53,038 bases of DNA from Polaromonas sp. (GTDB lineage Bacteria > Pseudomonadota > Gammaproteobacteria > Burkholderiales > Burkholderiaceae_C): assembly GCA_021731285.1 (NCBI GenBank), contig JAKFXR010000008.1, positions 1 through 53,038 on the forward strand. Reading direction: 5' to 3'. The translations under genes were made by a program, and so were the position numbers. Shown here piece after piece: positions 43,951 to 52,897 of the stretch (position 1 is its first letter; each line of letters begins with the position of its first letter). Below the pieces are notes generated by a model. The model saw only the letters and a list, made by a program, of their open reading frames with translations. It was not told where the DNA came from and did no database searches.

Positions 43951-44362
43951 AGCTGGGCGCAAGCTGTTGCGAAGCTCGATACAGGCCCTGGCAGTCGCGT
44001 TTTTGACCGGGCCCGTGCTGGCGCAAGGTGGCGCCGCGCCGCGCGAGTGGCAAACACCACCGGCGGGCGATGTGATGAAAGGGCAGGCCTTGTACATGGC
44101 GCGCTGCACGGCGTGCCACGCCGTGGACAGCCACAAGATCGGACCGGCGCACCGCGGTGTCATGGGACGGCGGGTTGGCAGCCTCAAAGGCTACAAGTAC
44201 TCGGAGGAGATGGCCCAGTCCCGGTTGCGCTGGACGCCGCAGACCCTCAACGCCTGGCTGCAGGACCCGGAGGACCTGGTAGCGGGCCAGCGCATGGGCT
44301 TTCAGGTGGATGACGCGCAGGAGCGCGCCGACCTGATTGCCTGGCTGGCCACGCTGAAGTAG
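43940..44362 (+). CDS. periplasmic class I cytochrome c
   Basis: A 140-residue exported monoheme cytochrome with a signal region (LLRSSIQALAVAFLTGPVLAQ), heme site C56-T-A-C59-H60, and axial Met119 in GQRMGF. The G-HKIGPAHRGVMGRRVGSLKGYKYSEEM block is typical of small cytochromes c (cycA/cytochrome c552-like). It carries electrons in respiration; partners unknown. Start ATG 43940 (MRFEAG); a TTG at 43913 is an alternative. The upstream 286-bp gap to the divergent DUF3034 gene contains the small leader-like ORF. Confidence 0.92.
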   Translation: MRFEAGRKLLRSSIQALAVAFLTGPVLAQGGAAPREWQTPPAGDVMKGQALYMARCTACHAVDSHKIGPAHRGVMGRRVGSLKGYKYSEEMAQSRLRWTPQTLNAWLQDPEDLVAGQRMGFQVDDAQERADLIAWLATLK

Positions 44363-44402
44363 ACGCATACATCCATTCCGCGGCGGCTGATACCATGCCG
44401 CC

Positions 44403-44912
44403 ATGCGCCGACGCGACTTTTTAATCAGTACAGCCGCCCTTGCAGCAAGCCATGCCAGGGCGGACTTGCCCAAAGTTCAATCGCTTGACGATGCCTTGCG
44501 CTGGCTCGACAAACTGGAGCGCTCAGGGAAGGCGCGGAGCACAGGTGCCTGGCCGCTGGGTGCCACGCTTGCGCACATGGCACAAAGCATAGAGATGAGC
44601 CTGGAGGGTTATCCGCAGCCCAAAAGTGCAGCCTTTCAGGCGACGGTGGGCGCGGCGGCCTTCTCGTTTTTTAAATGGCGCGGACAGATGAGCCACAGCC
44701 TGAATGAGCCCATCCCCGGTGCCCCGGCTCTGAACCTGGGCAGCGACTGGCGAGTTGACGCGCTGCGCTTGCGCACCGCCATCACGCGTTTTTCTGCCCA
44801 CACCGGCTCCCTGAAGCCGCACTTTGCTTATGGTGCGCTGGACAAGGCCGACTTTTCGCTGGCTCATACCCTGCACATCGCCAACCACCAGGACGAGATT
44901 CTCCTGGCCTAA
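44403..44912 (+). CDS. DUF1569 (DinB-like) protein with twin-arginine signal
   Basis: A 169-residue protein beginning MRRRDFLISTAALAASHARA, a short Tat-like signal. The body fits the DUF1569/DinB metal-binding four-helix fold: LAHMAQSIEMSLEGYP supplies one His and the C-terminal LAHTLHIANHQDEILL two or three. The name DinB here denotes the fold (YfiT-like), not polymerase IV. Substrate unknown; thiol-dependent transferase activity is typical of related families. The last 4 bp overlap the convergent dinB polymerase gene. Confidence 0.84.
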   Translation: MRRRDFLISTAALAASHARADLPKVQSLDDALRWLDKLERSGKARSTGAWPLGATLAHMAQSIEMSLEGYPQPKSAAFQATVGAAAFSFFKWRGQMSHSLNEPIPGAPALNLGSDWRVDALRLRTAITRFSAHTGSLKPHFAYGALDKADFSLAHTLHIANHQDEILLA

Positions 44913-46141
44913 AACAGCTGGTCAGTTGCTATTGTTTCCGTAGCAAACTTATCCCGCCGATCAAGGGCAGATTGGCTTTTTTGTTCGCTAAGCGGCTCCT
45001 CCCCCGCTTTTGCAAGGCTTGCGGCGCGCACTCCCAGCAGCCGCAATTTTTTGCCCAGCGGCACACGCTTGAGGCACAGGCCCGCCAGCTTGCGTATGGT
45101 TGTACCGTCGGCGGTGTAAGCCTCGGCGGTGTTGTCCCGCGTTGCGCTCTGAAAATCCTCGTAGCGCAGCTTGATGCCAATGGTTCTGGCCACATACCCT
45201 TTTCGCTGCAGGTCTTCGGCCAGCTTGTCGCACAGGTGCGTGAAGATCGCGCCCAGCTCGGCCTTGTCGCGCACCGCATGCAGGTCACGCTCAAAAGTGG
45301 TCTCGCGGCTGATGGACACCGGCTCGCTCTCGGTCACCACCGGTCTGTCGTCCCGGCCCCAGGCCGCCTCGTGCATCCAGGCGCCGGTGGCCTTGCCGAA
45401 GTGGCCGATGAGAAAGGCCGGGTCCTGCGCGGCGAGTTCTCCGATGGTCTGGATCTGCAGCGCGGCCAGTTTTTCGCCTGCCTTGGGACCTATGCCGTTG
45501 ATCTTGCGAACGTTCAGCGGCCAGATTTTCTCCTGCAGGTCGGTCTCGTAGACAACCGAGATGCCTTTGGGCTTGTTGAACTCGCTGGCCATCTTGGCCA
45601 GCAGCTTGTTCGGCGCCACGCCGACCGAGCAGGTCAGGCCGGTGGCGTTAAAAATCTCTTTCTGGATCAAACGTGCCAGCACCCGCCCGCCCTCGCGCTG
45701 GCCGCCGGGCACATCGGTGAAGTCGATGTACACCTCGTCGACGCCGCGGTCCTCCATGAGCGGGGCGATGGCCGTGATGGTGCTTTTGAACAGGCGCGAG
45801 TATTTGCGCACCTCTTCAAAATCAACCGGCAGCACGATGGCCTGCGGACACAGTTTGGCCGCTTTCATCATGCCCATGGCAGAGCCCACGCCAAACTGGC
45901 GCGCAGCGTAAGTGGCGGTGGTAATCACCCCGCGGCCGACATAGTCCTTGAGCAGGGGAAATTCGTGGACCGGAATGAAGCGCAGCGCGCGCTCCGGGTT
46001 GGAGCGCATCGCGTCGTCCACCTTGCGTCGCCCGCCGCCTATGACCACCGGCAGCCCTTTGAGCTGCGGATAACGCAGCAACTCGATGGACGCGAAAAAG
46101 GCGTCCATGTCGAGGTGCGCAATGCGGCGAATGCTGGTCAT
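44909..46141 (-). CDS. dinB: DNA polymerase IV
   Basis: Y-family translesion polymerase of 410 residues. Metal-binding carboxylates: D11 in HLDMDAFFA, and D135-E136 in GVDEVYIDFTD. SVGVAPNKLLAKMASEFNKPKG and the HhH KINGIGPKAGEKL are present, and the little finger follows. Relative to E. coli Pol IV there is an insertion of about 28 residues (about 40-68) between VVIGG and RGVITTATYAARQFGV, in the fingers/palm junction. The extreme C-terminus TDQLF could be a reduced beta-clamp motif. The last codons lie in a TTGCTA/TAGCAA palindrome. No LexA site was noticed upstream. Confidence 0.95.
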   Translation of the reverse strand: MTSIRRIAHLDMDAFFASIELLRYPQLKGLPVVIGGGRRKVDDAMRSNPERALRFIPVHEFPLLKDYVGRGVITTATYAARQFGVGSAMGMMKAAKLCPQAIVLPVDFEEVRKYSRLFKSTITAIAPLMEDRGVDEVYIDFTDVPGGQREGGRVLARLIQKEIFNATGLTCSVGVAPNKLLAKMASEFNKPKGISVVYETDLQEKIWPLNVRKINGIGPKAGEKLAALQIQTIGELAAQDPAFLIGHFGKATGAWMHEAAWGRDDRPVVTESEPVSISRETTFERDLHAVRDKAELGAIFTHLCDKLAEDLQRKGYVARTIGIKLRYEDFQSATRDNTAEAYTADGTTIRKLAGLCLKRVPLGKKLRLLGVRAASLAKAGEEPLSEQKSQSALDRRDKFATETIATDQLF

Positions 46142-46200
46142 CCCGCAAGCATAGCCGTGACGGGCCGCTTTGGCGGGAGCTGCTCAAGAGGGCCAATCCT

Positions 46201-47352
46201 TCAGGCGGGGAAGGTTCCCGGCAGGAGGATGGATTTATCCACCGCCTTGATATGGGTATGGCCGCAAAAGGCCATGGTGATGTCCAGCTCTTTGTGGATG
46301 ATTTGAAGCGCTTTGGTCACGCCGGCCTCGCCCATGGCGCCCAGGCCGTACACCATGGCCCGTCCTATCAGCGTTCCGCGGGCGCCCAAAGCCCATGCCT
46401 TGAGCACGTCCTGGCCGGAGCGGATGCCGCCATCCATCCACACCTCGATGTCAGAGCCCACGGCAGCAACGATGGCCGGCAGGGCCTCGATGCTGGACTG
46501 CGCGCCGTCCAGTTGGCGTCCACCGTGGTTGCTGACCACAATGGCGTCCGCGCCGCTTTGCACCGCCAGCTTCGCGTCTTCGACATCCTGAATGCCCTTG
46601 AGGATGAGCTTGCCGCCCCAACGCTCCTTCACCCAGGCCACATCGGCCCATGACAGCCGGGGGTCAAACTGCTCATTGGTCCATGCCGCCAGCGAACGCA
46701 TGTCGCTCACCCCTTTGACATGCCCGACGAGGTTGCGGAAGGTGTGCCGGCGCGTGCCGGCCATGCCCAGGCACCAGCGCGGCTTGGTCATCAGGTTCAG
46801 TATGTTTGTCAGGGTGGGCCGGGGCGGGGCGGTCAGGCCGTTCTTCAGGTCCTTGTGCCGCTGGCCGATCACTTGCAGGTCAAGCGTAAGCACCAGGGCA
46901 TTGCAGCCGGCCTTGCGGGCCCGCTCAATCATCGTGGCCATCGCGTCCCGGTCGCGCATCATGTACAGCTGGAACCAGAAGGGCGCCTGGGTATGGGCGG
47001 CAATGTCCTCGATGGAGCAGATGCTCATGGTGGAGAGGATGAAGGGGATACCGAACTTTTCGGCGGCCCGCGCGGCCTTGATCTCGCCATCGGCATGCTG
47101 CATGCCGGTCAGTCCCACCGGTGCGATGGCCACCGGCATTTTGACGTCCATGCCCACCATCTGCGTGGCGGTGCTGCGGTTTTCCATGTTGACCGCGACA
47201 CGCTGGCGCAGCTTGATTTTCTGAAAATCATCCGAGTTGGCGCGGTAGGTGCTTTCCGTCCATGAGCCGGAGTCGGCATAGTCGTAAAACATGCGCGGAA
47301 CGCGCTTTTGCGCCAATACGCGCAGGTCTTCAATGTTGGTGATGACGGCCAC
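46201..47352 (-). CDS. lldD: FMN-dependent alpha-hydroxy-acid (L-lactate) dehydrogenase
   Basis: A 383-residue TIM-barrel flavoprotein of the LldD/glycolate oxidase family. FYDYADSGSWTE, PVAIAPVGLTGMQHADGE, FQLYMMRDRD, the active-site VVSNHGGRQLDGA (catalytic His, Arg) and DGGIRSGQDVLKAWALGA are present. It oxidises L-lactate or a related 2-hydroxy acid and passes electrons to the quinone pool. No lactate permease or lldR gene is adjacent, so the substrate is inferred. Divergent from the PDZ lipoprotein gene. Confidence 0.92.
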   Translation of the reverse strand: MAVITNIEDLRVLAQKRVPRMFYDYADSGSWTESTYRANSDDFQKIKLRQRVAVNMENRSTATQMVGMDVKMPVAIAPVGLTGMQHADGEIKAARAAEKFGIPFILSTMSICSIEDIAAHTQAPFWFQLYMMRDRDAMATMIERARKAGCNALVLTLDLQVIGQRHKDLKNGLTAPPRPTLTNILNLMTKPRWCLGMAGTRRHTFRNLVGHVKGVSDMRSLAAWTNEQFDPRLSWADVAWVKERWGGKLILKGIQDVEDAKLAVQSGADAIVVSNHGGRQLDGAQSSIEALPAIVAAVGSDIEVWMDGGIRSGQDVLKAWALGARGTLIGRAMVYGLGAMGEAGVTKALQIIHKELDITMAFCGHTHIKAVDKSILLPGTFPA

Positions 47353-47462
47353 GGAGGTCTCCTGTTGTTCGGCTTGAAAACAGGATGGTAGTCCGGGCTG
47401 GCCTGGCGCAGCGTGAATAACGCTGCGGGGCGGATGAAATTATTTTGATGCGGCTCAGCCCC

Positions 47463-47468
47463 TATAAT
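47463..47468 (+). promoter_or_regulatory. candidate sigma-70 promoter (-10 TATAAT) for the PDZ lipoprotein gene
   Basis: A perfect TATAAT, preceded by CC, lies 101 bp upstream of the ATG at 47569. A poor TTATTT is at the 17-bp spacing (47440-47445). The -10 is seen directly; use as a promoter is inferred. A CGCAGCG...CGCTGCG palindrome (47407-47427) is just upstream. Confidence 0.4.
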
Positions 47469-47568
47469 CGCGCGAATTCGAGATTGGTGTACCTATCCGT
47501 TGCCGTGAGCGACCCTCGGTTGTCACGCGATGCCGGTTCAAGGCGAACTGTTTTAACAAAGAAAAACC

Positions 47569-48279
47569 ATGCATTTGCCTGTTCGCCTTTCCTGGCTGTT
47601 CTTCATGGTGTCCGTTTGCCTCGCGCTTACTGGCTGCGCAATGGCTGCTTACTCCATCATGGAGCCCATGGTGGACGCAGGAATCAAGAGTGCTGCGAAC
47701 AGGAATGCAACACCAGAAAACATGGGGGTGTCCACAGCCCAGCATCGTGGCAAAGATTGCGCTCAGCTCAAAGCTGAGGCCGACGGTCTTGGCATCGAAA
47801 TAACAAATCCGAAAAACGATCCCTTGGTCGCGAAGATCTTGGGCGGGCAGGTTGACGCCATCAACCAGGTGCGCGCCGAACAGGGCTGCAACAACCCTGG
47901 GCAGGGCAAGTCGGCGTTAGCGGCTCAGGCGCCGATCCCAGTCGTGGCCCGGCCTGTCTCCGTATCGGCCAGCACTCTGGCGAGGGGTGGTTTTCGGACG
48001 AAATTTGAAGCCGTTACACCAGCCTTTGCCCAGTCGCTGGGTCTGAGCTCTACCACCGGTGCGCTTGTCATCGAGACAGAAAAAGGCAGCGATGCAGAAA
48101 GAGCCGGACTGCGACCGCTGGACGTCGTCATGGAAGTGGGCGGGCAAGTGGTGAACACACCTGCCGACCTTCAAGCCATCGTGGGCCGCATGCGTCCCGG
48201 TTACAAGGCGGCGGTGCGCGTGTGGCGGCAAAAATCCATGCGAGACATAGTGATCGAGATTGCGGCGTCGGCTCGTTGA
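47569..48279 (+). CDS. PDZ-domain lipoprotein
   Basis: A 236-residue protein with a lipobox (LALTGC, Cys23) for lipid attachment. The N-terminal half holds CAQLKAEADGLGIEITNPKNDPL and two further Cys. A C-terminal PDZ domain (about 140-236) has FAQSLGL..GALVIETEKGSDAERAGLRPLDVVMEVGGQVVNTPADL..VWRQKSMRDIVIEI. There is no protease domain. Likely a membrane-tethered scaffold or modulator; function unknown. Its PDZ domain is closely similar to that of the next gene, suggesting tandem duplication. Confidence 0.85.
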   Translation: MHLPVRLSWLFFMVSVCLALTGCAMAAYSIMEPMVDAGIKSAANRNATPENMGVSTAQHRGKDCAQLKAEADGLGIEITNPKNDPLVAKILGGQVDAINQVRAEQGCNNPGQGKSALAAQAPIPVVARPVSVSASTLARGGFRTKFEAVTPAFAQSLGLSSTTGALVIETEKGSDAERAGLRPLDVVMEVGGQVVNTPADLQAIVGRMRPGYKAAVRVWRQKSMRDIVIEIAASAR

Positions 48280-48320
48280 ATACCCTGACGCTGTGATAAC
48301 CCCCTGAACAGGACACCGCA

Positions 48321-49460
48321 ATGAAACTTGATTTTCGTGGTGCCATTCCCGCCTGTATGGTTCTGCTGATTGGGCTGAGCCATGTGCAAGGCCGGGCCCA
48401 GGTGGTACCGTCACCCGAGTTCCTGACGATGTACCGCGCCACAACCTGTACATATTTACGCCAGATAAGTCTAAGTCATCCTGCCCAGTTCGACCGTTCG
48501 GATGCTCCCAAACTTACCGGTATTGCCAACGTGGACCGGAAGCATGACCTATTTGTTGCAGAGTGGGAGAGTCAGACCTTCCCGCAACGTGCCGCATTTT
48601 TTCAGGCCTTGCGCGAATGTGACACCCGGCAACCCGCGGCCCAACCGGCTGTCAATGCCCCCAGAGCCACACCAGAGCAAGCCCGTGCGGAGCCGGTGGT
48701 TGCAGGCCTGTTGCCCCAGATCGGCGCCAGGGTTGATACCGTGTCCCCGGGTTTTGCCCAGTCGCTTGGGTTGCGGCAGGCCTCCGGCGCACTGGTGATC
48801 GAAGCAGAGGCCGGCGGCCCCGCACAAAAAGCGGGCTTGCAGGCGTTGGATGTGATCACGGAAATCACTGGTCAGCAAGTGCAAAGCCCGGCCGACCTGC
48901 AGGAAAGTCTGGCTCGCATGCGATCGGGTTTCAAGGCACAACTGCGGGTCTGGCGCAACAAGGCGATGCGCGATATCGTGGTCACGATCGCCGACATGCC
49001 CGTGGCGCCAGCAGTTGCCGCCCCTTCGCCATCACTGCCCTCTGCGGCGGCATTTCCCCAGCCAGTTCCGCAGGCCACGCCCAGTGCTGTGCAGCCACCT
49101 GCGGGACCGCTCCGCTTTTGTTACGCGTTTATGGTGCAGATCGGCAAGCCCGGGGGTGTCCAGTCCTCTCTTTGGGAGGAACGCGGCCCCGACTTTGGCC
49201 ATAGCGCCATGCTGCGATCCATGGCGGGTTTCGCAGTCCATATGCGTCAGATTCAACCCGGAATCTGGCACGACGACTTTCCCGCCGGCAAGTGTTTTCC
49301 GGGCTCCAACCAATGTGCCGCCAGTTCTTCGCGGGTCTTCGGTACCTCGCAACAGATCAGCCAGTTCTGCCATGAGACACGGGAACAGGCCGAAGGTGCC
49401 AGGAAGCGTCAAGGCATAGGATTGCCGGTGATTGAATGGACGCCGCCGGCCGCACCCTAA
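48321..49460 (+). CDS. exported PDZ-domain protein with C-terminal Cys-rich region
   Basis: A 379-residue secreted protein (signal near [15 protein letters not shown]). Regions: N-terminal helical part with CTYLRQI and CDTRQ; PDZ (about 130-225; [50 protein letters not shown]); a Pro/Ala/Ser linker; and a C-terminal domain (about 258-370) with [18 protein letters not shown] and FCHETREQ that is unknown to me. 41 bp after the lipoprotein paralogue. The stop overlaps the convergent argH stop. Confidence 0.82.
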   Translation: MKLDFRGAIPACMVLLIGLSHVQGRAQVVPSPEFLTMYRATTCTYLRQISLSHPAQFDRSDAPKLTGIANVDRKHDLFVAEWESQTFPQRAAFFQALRECDTRQPAAQPAVNAPRATPEQARAEPVVAGLLPQIGARVDTVSPGFAQSLGLRQASGALVIEAEAGGPAQKAGLQALDVITEITGQQVQSPADLQESLARMRSGFKAQLRVWRNKAMRDIVVTIADMPVAPAVAAPSPSLPSAAAFPQPVPQATPSAVQPPAGPLRFCYAFMVQIGKPGGVQSSLWEERGPDFGHSAMLRSMAGFAVHMRQIQPGIWHDDFPAGKCFPGSNQCAASSSRVFGTSQQISQFCHETREQAEGARKRQGIGLPVIEWTPPAAP

Positions 49461-50866
49461 GTCAGCCGCGCGCGATGCCGCGCAATTTGCGCCCGCACCT
49501 GCGCCGGGGCGGTGCCTCCCAGCGTGCTGCGGGCGTTTAATGAGCCGCGCAGACTCAGGCAGTCGTACACATCTTTTTCGATCTTCGGGTTGAACTGCTG
49601 CAGCACGGAAAGCGGCAGCTCGGACAGGTCCACAGCATGCGAAATGGCGGCCTTGACGGCGTGGGCCACAGTTTCGTGGGCATCGCGAAAGGGCAGGCCC
49701 TTGTTGACCAGGTAGTCGGCCAGGTCGGTGGCGGTGGCGTAGCCCTTGAGCGCGGCGCGCTCCATGGCTTCGGGTTTGACGGTGATGCCGCCCACCATCT
49801 CGGCAAAAATGCGCAGCGTGTCCTTGAGGGTGTCCACGGTGTCAAACAAGGGCTCCTTGTCTTCCTGGTTGTCCTTGTTGTAGGCCAGCGGCTGGCCCTT
49901 CATCAGCGTGATCAGGCCCATCAGGTGGCCGACCACACGGCCGGTTTTTCCGCGCGCCAGCTCGGGCACGTCCGGGTTCTTCTTCTGCGGCATGATGGAC
50001 GAGCCGGTGCAAAACCGGTCGGCAATGTCGATAAAACCAAAGCTCTGGCTCATCCAGAGCACCAGCTCCTCGCTGAGCCGGCTGATGTGAATCATCGCAA
50101 GACTGGCAGCGGCAGTGAATTCGATCGCAAAGTCGCGGTCGCTCACCGCGTCCAGGCTGTTCTGGCACACCTGCGGCTGGCCTTGCGCATCGACCATGCC
50201 CAGGGTTTTGGCCACACGTTCGCGGTCCAGCGGGTAGCTGGTGCCGGCCAGCGCCGCAGCGCCCAGCGGCAGGCGGTTGACGCGTTTGCGCACGTCCTGC
50301 AGGCGCTCGGCGTCACGTGCAAACATTTCGACATAGGCCAGCATGTGGTGGCCAAAGCTGACGGGCTGGGCCACCTGCAGATGGGTAAAGCCCGGCAGGA
50401 TGACCTCCACATTTTTGTCTGCGATGTCGACCAGCGCTTTTTGCAGGTCGCTGAGCAGGGCGTCAATCAGGTCGATTTCGCCGCGCAGCCACAGCCGCAC
50501 GTCGGTGGCGACCTGGTCGTTTCTGGAGCGGCCGGTGTGCAGGCGCTTGCCGGCGTCGCCGACCAGTTGCGTCAGGCGCGCCTCGATGTTCAGGTGCACG
50601 TCTTCCAGGTCCAGCTTCCAGTCAAAGGCGCCGGACTCGATCTCGGAGCTGATCTGCGCCATGCCCTTCTGGATGGCGGCATGGTCTGCCGCGCCCAGAA
50701 TTTTCTGCGCGGCCAGCATCTCCGCATGGGCCAGGGACCCGGCGATGTCTGCCTGCCAGAGCCGTTTGTCGAAAAACACACTGGAGGTGTAGCGTTTGAC
50801 GAGATCGCTCATGGGCTCTGAAAACAGGGCGGACCACGCTTGTGACTTTTTATCGAGTTGGCTCAC
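49457..50866 (-). CDS. argH: argininosuccinate lyase
   Basis: A 469-residue fumarase-superfamily enzyme that splits argininosuccinate into arginine and fumarate. Motifs: [63 protein letters not shown] and the signature [26 protein letters not shown] with the catalytic Ser region. Start GTG 50866 ([10 protein letters not shown]); an in-frame GTG eight codons upstream is possible. Divergent from the AlgZ-like sensor gene, the arrangement found in Pseudomonas (argH - algZ - algR - hemC). Confidence 0.96.
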   Translation of the reverse strand: MSQLDKKSQAWSALFSEPMSDLVKRYTSSVFFDKRLWQADIAGSLAHAEMLAAQKILGAADHAAIQKGMAQISSEIESGAFDWKLDLEDVHLNIEARLTQLVGDAGKRLHTGRSRNDQVATDVRLWLRGEIDLIDALLSDLQKALVDIADKNVEVILPGFTHLQVAQPVSFGHHMLAYVEMFARDAERLQDVRKRVNRLPLGAAALAGTSYPLDRERVAKTLGMVDAQGQPQVCQNSLDAVSDRDFAIEFTAAASLAMIHISRLSEELVLWMSQSFGFIDIADRFCTGSSIMPQKKNPDVPELARGKTGRVVGHLMGLITLMKGQPLAYNKDNQEDKEPLFDTVDTLKDTLRIFAEMVGGITVKPEAMERAALKGYATATDLADYLVNKGLPFRDAHETVAHAVKAAISHAVDLSELPLSVLQQFNPKIEKDVYDCLSLRGSLNARSTLGGTAPAQVRAQIARHRARLT

Positions 50867-51092
50867 TTCTGGCTTTCTTTGGGGTGCCACCGGCTGCCTG
50901 CGGCCACGCGCGCACGGGGCGCACCGGCATTATTTCGGCAAATACGGGTTTTGACGCAGATTTTCTGCCGGCCTCAGATGCAATACTACTGAACCGGATT
51001 TTATCTGCGTGACGGGGCCGGCCCAAAAGCCGGTCAGCCGGCAATGCACAAGGCATCACGCGCCCGGCAGGAATCGACAGCCCACCCTTTGC

Positions 51093-52154
51093 ATGAGCCT
51101 CAAACGCGATCTTCCTTCCTTTGACGAATCCACCGTGCTGGGCACCTACAGCATGCCCGGTGACGAGCACGTCCGGCACCCGGCCAGCGTCAATGTGTTT
51201 GACGCGTGCAATGTGGGTGTGGTGCTGCGTGCGGTCCTGTTTGTGGAGGCCGCTGTGGCTGTCGGTGCCATGTTCGGTCCGGGGCTGTTTGTGGACTGGC
51301 TGCTGCGGTTTTCTTCGCTGACCGGTGGTGTGTTGCCCGCCACGCTGTCCTGGCTGATTGCCACCTGCCTGCTCAAGTCGCGGCTGACCAGACTGTCTGC
51401 GGCGGGACAATGGGCCGCGGGCATTGCTCTAGGCGCTCTGGCGGGCATCTACGGCTGCGGTCTGCTGTTCATCATGGGCTTGGTAGACCCTGCGCCCTGG
51501 TGGGGCAGCGCTTCGGCCGGGGCGCTGCTGTCGTCGGTTCTGGTGGCCGGCCTGGTCTGGCGCGCCAAGGCGCGTACACCCGCGACCACCACGGCCCGGC
51601 TGGCAGAGTTGCAGTCGCGCATCCGGCCGCACTTCTTGTTCAACACCCTCAACAGCGCGATTGCCCTCGTGCGCGCGGAGCCCGCCAAGGCCGAGGCGGT
51701 GCTGGAAGATTTGAGCGAACTGTTCCGCCACGCGCTGGCGGACCAGGAGGAGTCGGTCACCCTGGGGGAGGAAATCGCGTTGGCCCAGCGCTACATGGCC
51801 ATTGAGCAGATCCGTTTTGGAGAGCGTCTGCAGGTGCAGTGGACACTGGATCCGCTGGCAGATCAGGCCAGGCTGCCGCCACTGCTGCTCCAGCCGCTGG
51901 TGGAAAACGCAGTGCGCCACGGCGTGGAGCCCAGCGCCCAGGGCGCACAGATCCGCATATCCACCGCATGCCGCGGCGGCGTGGTGGTGCTCAAGGTCAC
52001 CAACTCCACACCTTCGGGCGTTGGCGAGCGCGGGCACGGGCTGGCGCTGGCCAATGTGCGTGAGCGCCTGTCCCTGCTGCACGACGTTCAGGCACGTTTC
52101 ACCACGGCTTTCAAGGACGGCATTTTCCAGGTACGCATGGAGATTCCGCTGTGA
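51093..52154 (+). CDS. algZ: LytS-family sensor histidine kinase (AlgZ/FimS-like)
   Basis: A 353-residue membrane histidine kinase. Four hydrophobic helices (about 42-155) are followed by the HisKA_7TM-type LytS core: H180 in SRIRPHFLFNTLNSA, an N-box LLLQPLVENAVRHGVEP and a G-box GVGERGHGLALANVRERLSLL. It should phosphorylate the LytTR regulator that starts 4 bp before its stop (GTGA overlap at 52151). The ATG at 51093 is used. Divergent from argH, which with algR downstream gives the AlgZ/AlgR locus of pseudomonads. The symbol is by synteny and similarity. Confidence 0.85.
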   Translation: MSLKRDLPSFDESTVLGTYSMPGDEHVRHPASVNVFDACNVGVVLRAVLFVEAAVAVGAMFGPGLFVDWLLRFSSLTGGVLPATLSWLIATCLLKSRLTRLSAAGQWAAGIALGALAGIYGCGLLFIMGLVDPAPWWGSASAGALLSSVLVAGLVWRAKARTPATTTARLAELQSRIRPHFLFNTLNSAIALVRAEPAKAEAVLEDLSELFRHALADQEESVTLGEEIALAQRYMAIEQIRFGERLQVQWTLDPLADQARLPPLLLQPLVENAVRHGVEPSAQGAQIRISTACRGGVVVLKVTNSTPSGVGERGHGLALANVRERLSLLHDVQARFTTAFKDGIFQVRMEIPL

Positions 52155-52897
52155 CGACGAACCTGCGCGCTCTGGTTGTGGACGACGAGGCGCTTGCCCG
52201 TGCGCGCCTGCGCACGTTGCTGGGCGATTGCACGGCCCCCGCCGCCACCGTCGTCGCCGAAGCGGCCCATGCCGTGCAGGCCATGGCGGCGTTGCGCCGC
52301 GACAGCTTTGATCTGGTGCTGCTGGACATCCACATGCCGGGGGCCGATGGCATGGCCCTGGCTCAGGCGATTGCACAGTTGCCGCACCCGCCGGCTGTCG
52401 TGTTTGTCACGGCGCATTCGGAGCATGCCGTGCAGGCCTTCGAGCTGGAGGCCATCGACTACCTGACCAAACCGGTGCGGCTCGAGCGCTTGCAGCAGGC
52501 GCTACAAAAAGTAGAGCGTGCTATCCTTGCCGCCAAAGGGCCACAGCCCGATTTGAATGAAGAACACCTGATCATTCAGGACCGGGGGCGGACGGAGAAG
52601 GTGCCACTGGCCGACGTGTTGTACCTCAAGGCCGAGCTCAAGTACATCACCGTGCGGACTGCCGCCAAAAGTTACATCCTGGACGGCAGCCTCAATGAGC
52701 TGGAAGAGCGTCACGCCCGGCTGTTCATGCGCATCCACCGCAATGCCCTGGTGGCACGCCGCGCCATGCGCGCGCTGGAAAAGCATTTCGATCCGGAAGA
52801 GGGCGAAGGCTGGGCCGTGCGCTTGCGCGATGTGGACGAATTGCTGGCTGTCTCGCGCCGCCAGCTCAGCGCAGTGCGTGAGGCCCTGATCGCCTAG
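52151..52897 (+). CDS. algR: LytTR-family response regulator (AlgR-like)
   Basis: A 248-residue two-domain regulator. Receiver: D11-D12, phosphoacceptor D59 (LVLLDIHMP), T88 and K107 (YLTKPV). Then a DNA-binding LytTR domain from about 145 (VPLADVLYLKAELKYITVRTAAKSYILDGSLNELEERH..FMRIHRNALVARRAM). Translationally coupled with the sensor gene. AlgR controls type IV pili and polysaccharide in Pseudomonas; here it shares the window with the pil-chp system, so a link is possible but unproven. Confidence 0.88.
   Translation: MTTNLRALVVDDEALARARLRTLLGDCTAPAATVVAEAAHAVQAMAALRRDSFDLVLLDIHMPGADGMALAQAIAQLPHPPAVVFVTAHSEHAVQAFELEAIDYLTKPVRLERLQQALQKVERAILAAKGPQPDLNEEHLIIQDRGRTEKVPLADVLYLKAELKYITVRTAAKSYILDGSLNELEERHARLFMRIHRNALVARRAMRALEKHFDPEEGEGWAVRLRDVDELLAVSRRQLSAVREALIA

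Noticed and set aside
44972..46306. 444-codon plus-strand frame opposite dinB
   Set aside because: Shadow of the dinB codon pattern; dinB has all catalytic motifs.
49637..50821. 394-codon plus-strand frame opposite argH
   Set aside because: Low-complexity His/Gln/Val shadow of argH; no ribosome-binding site or family.
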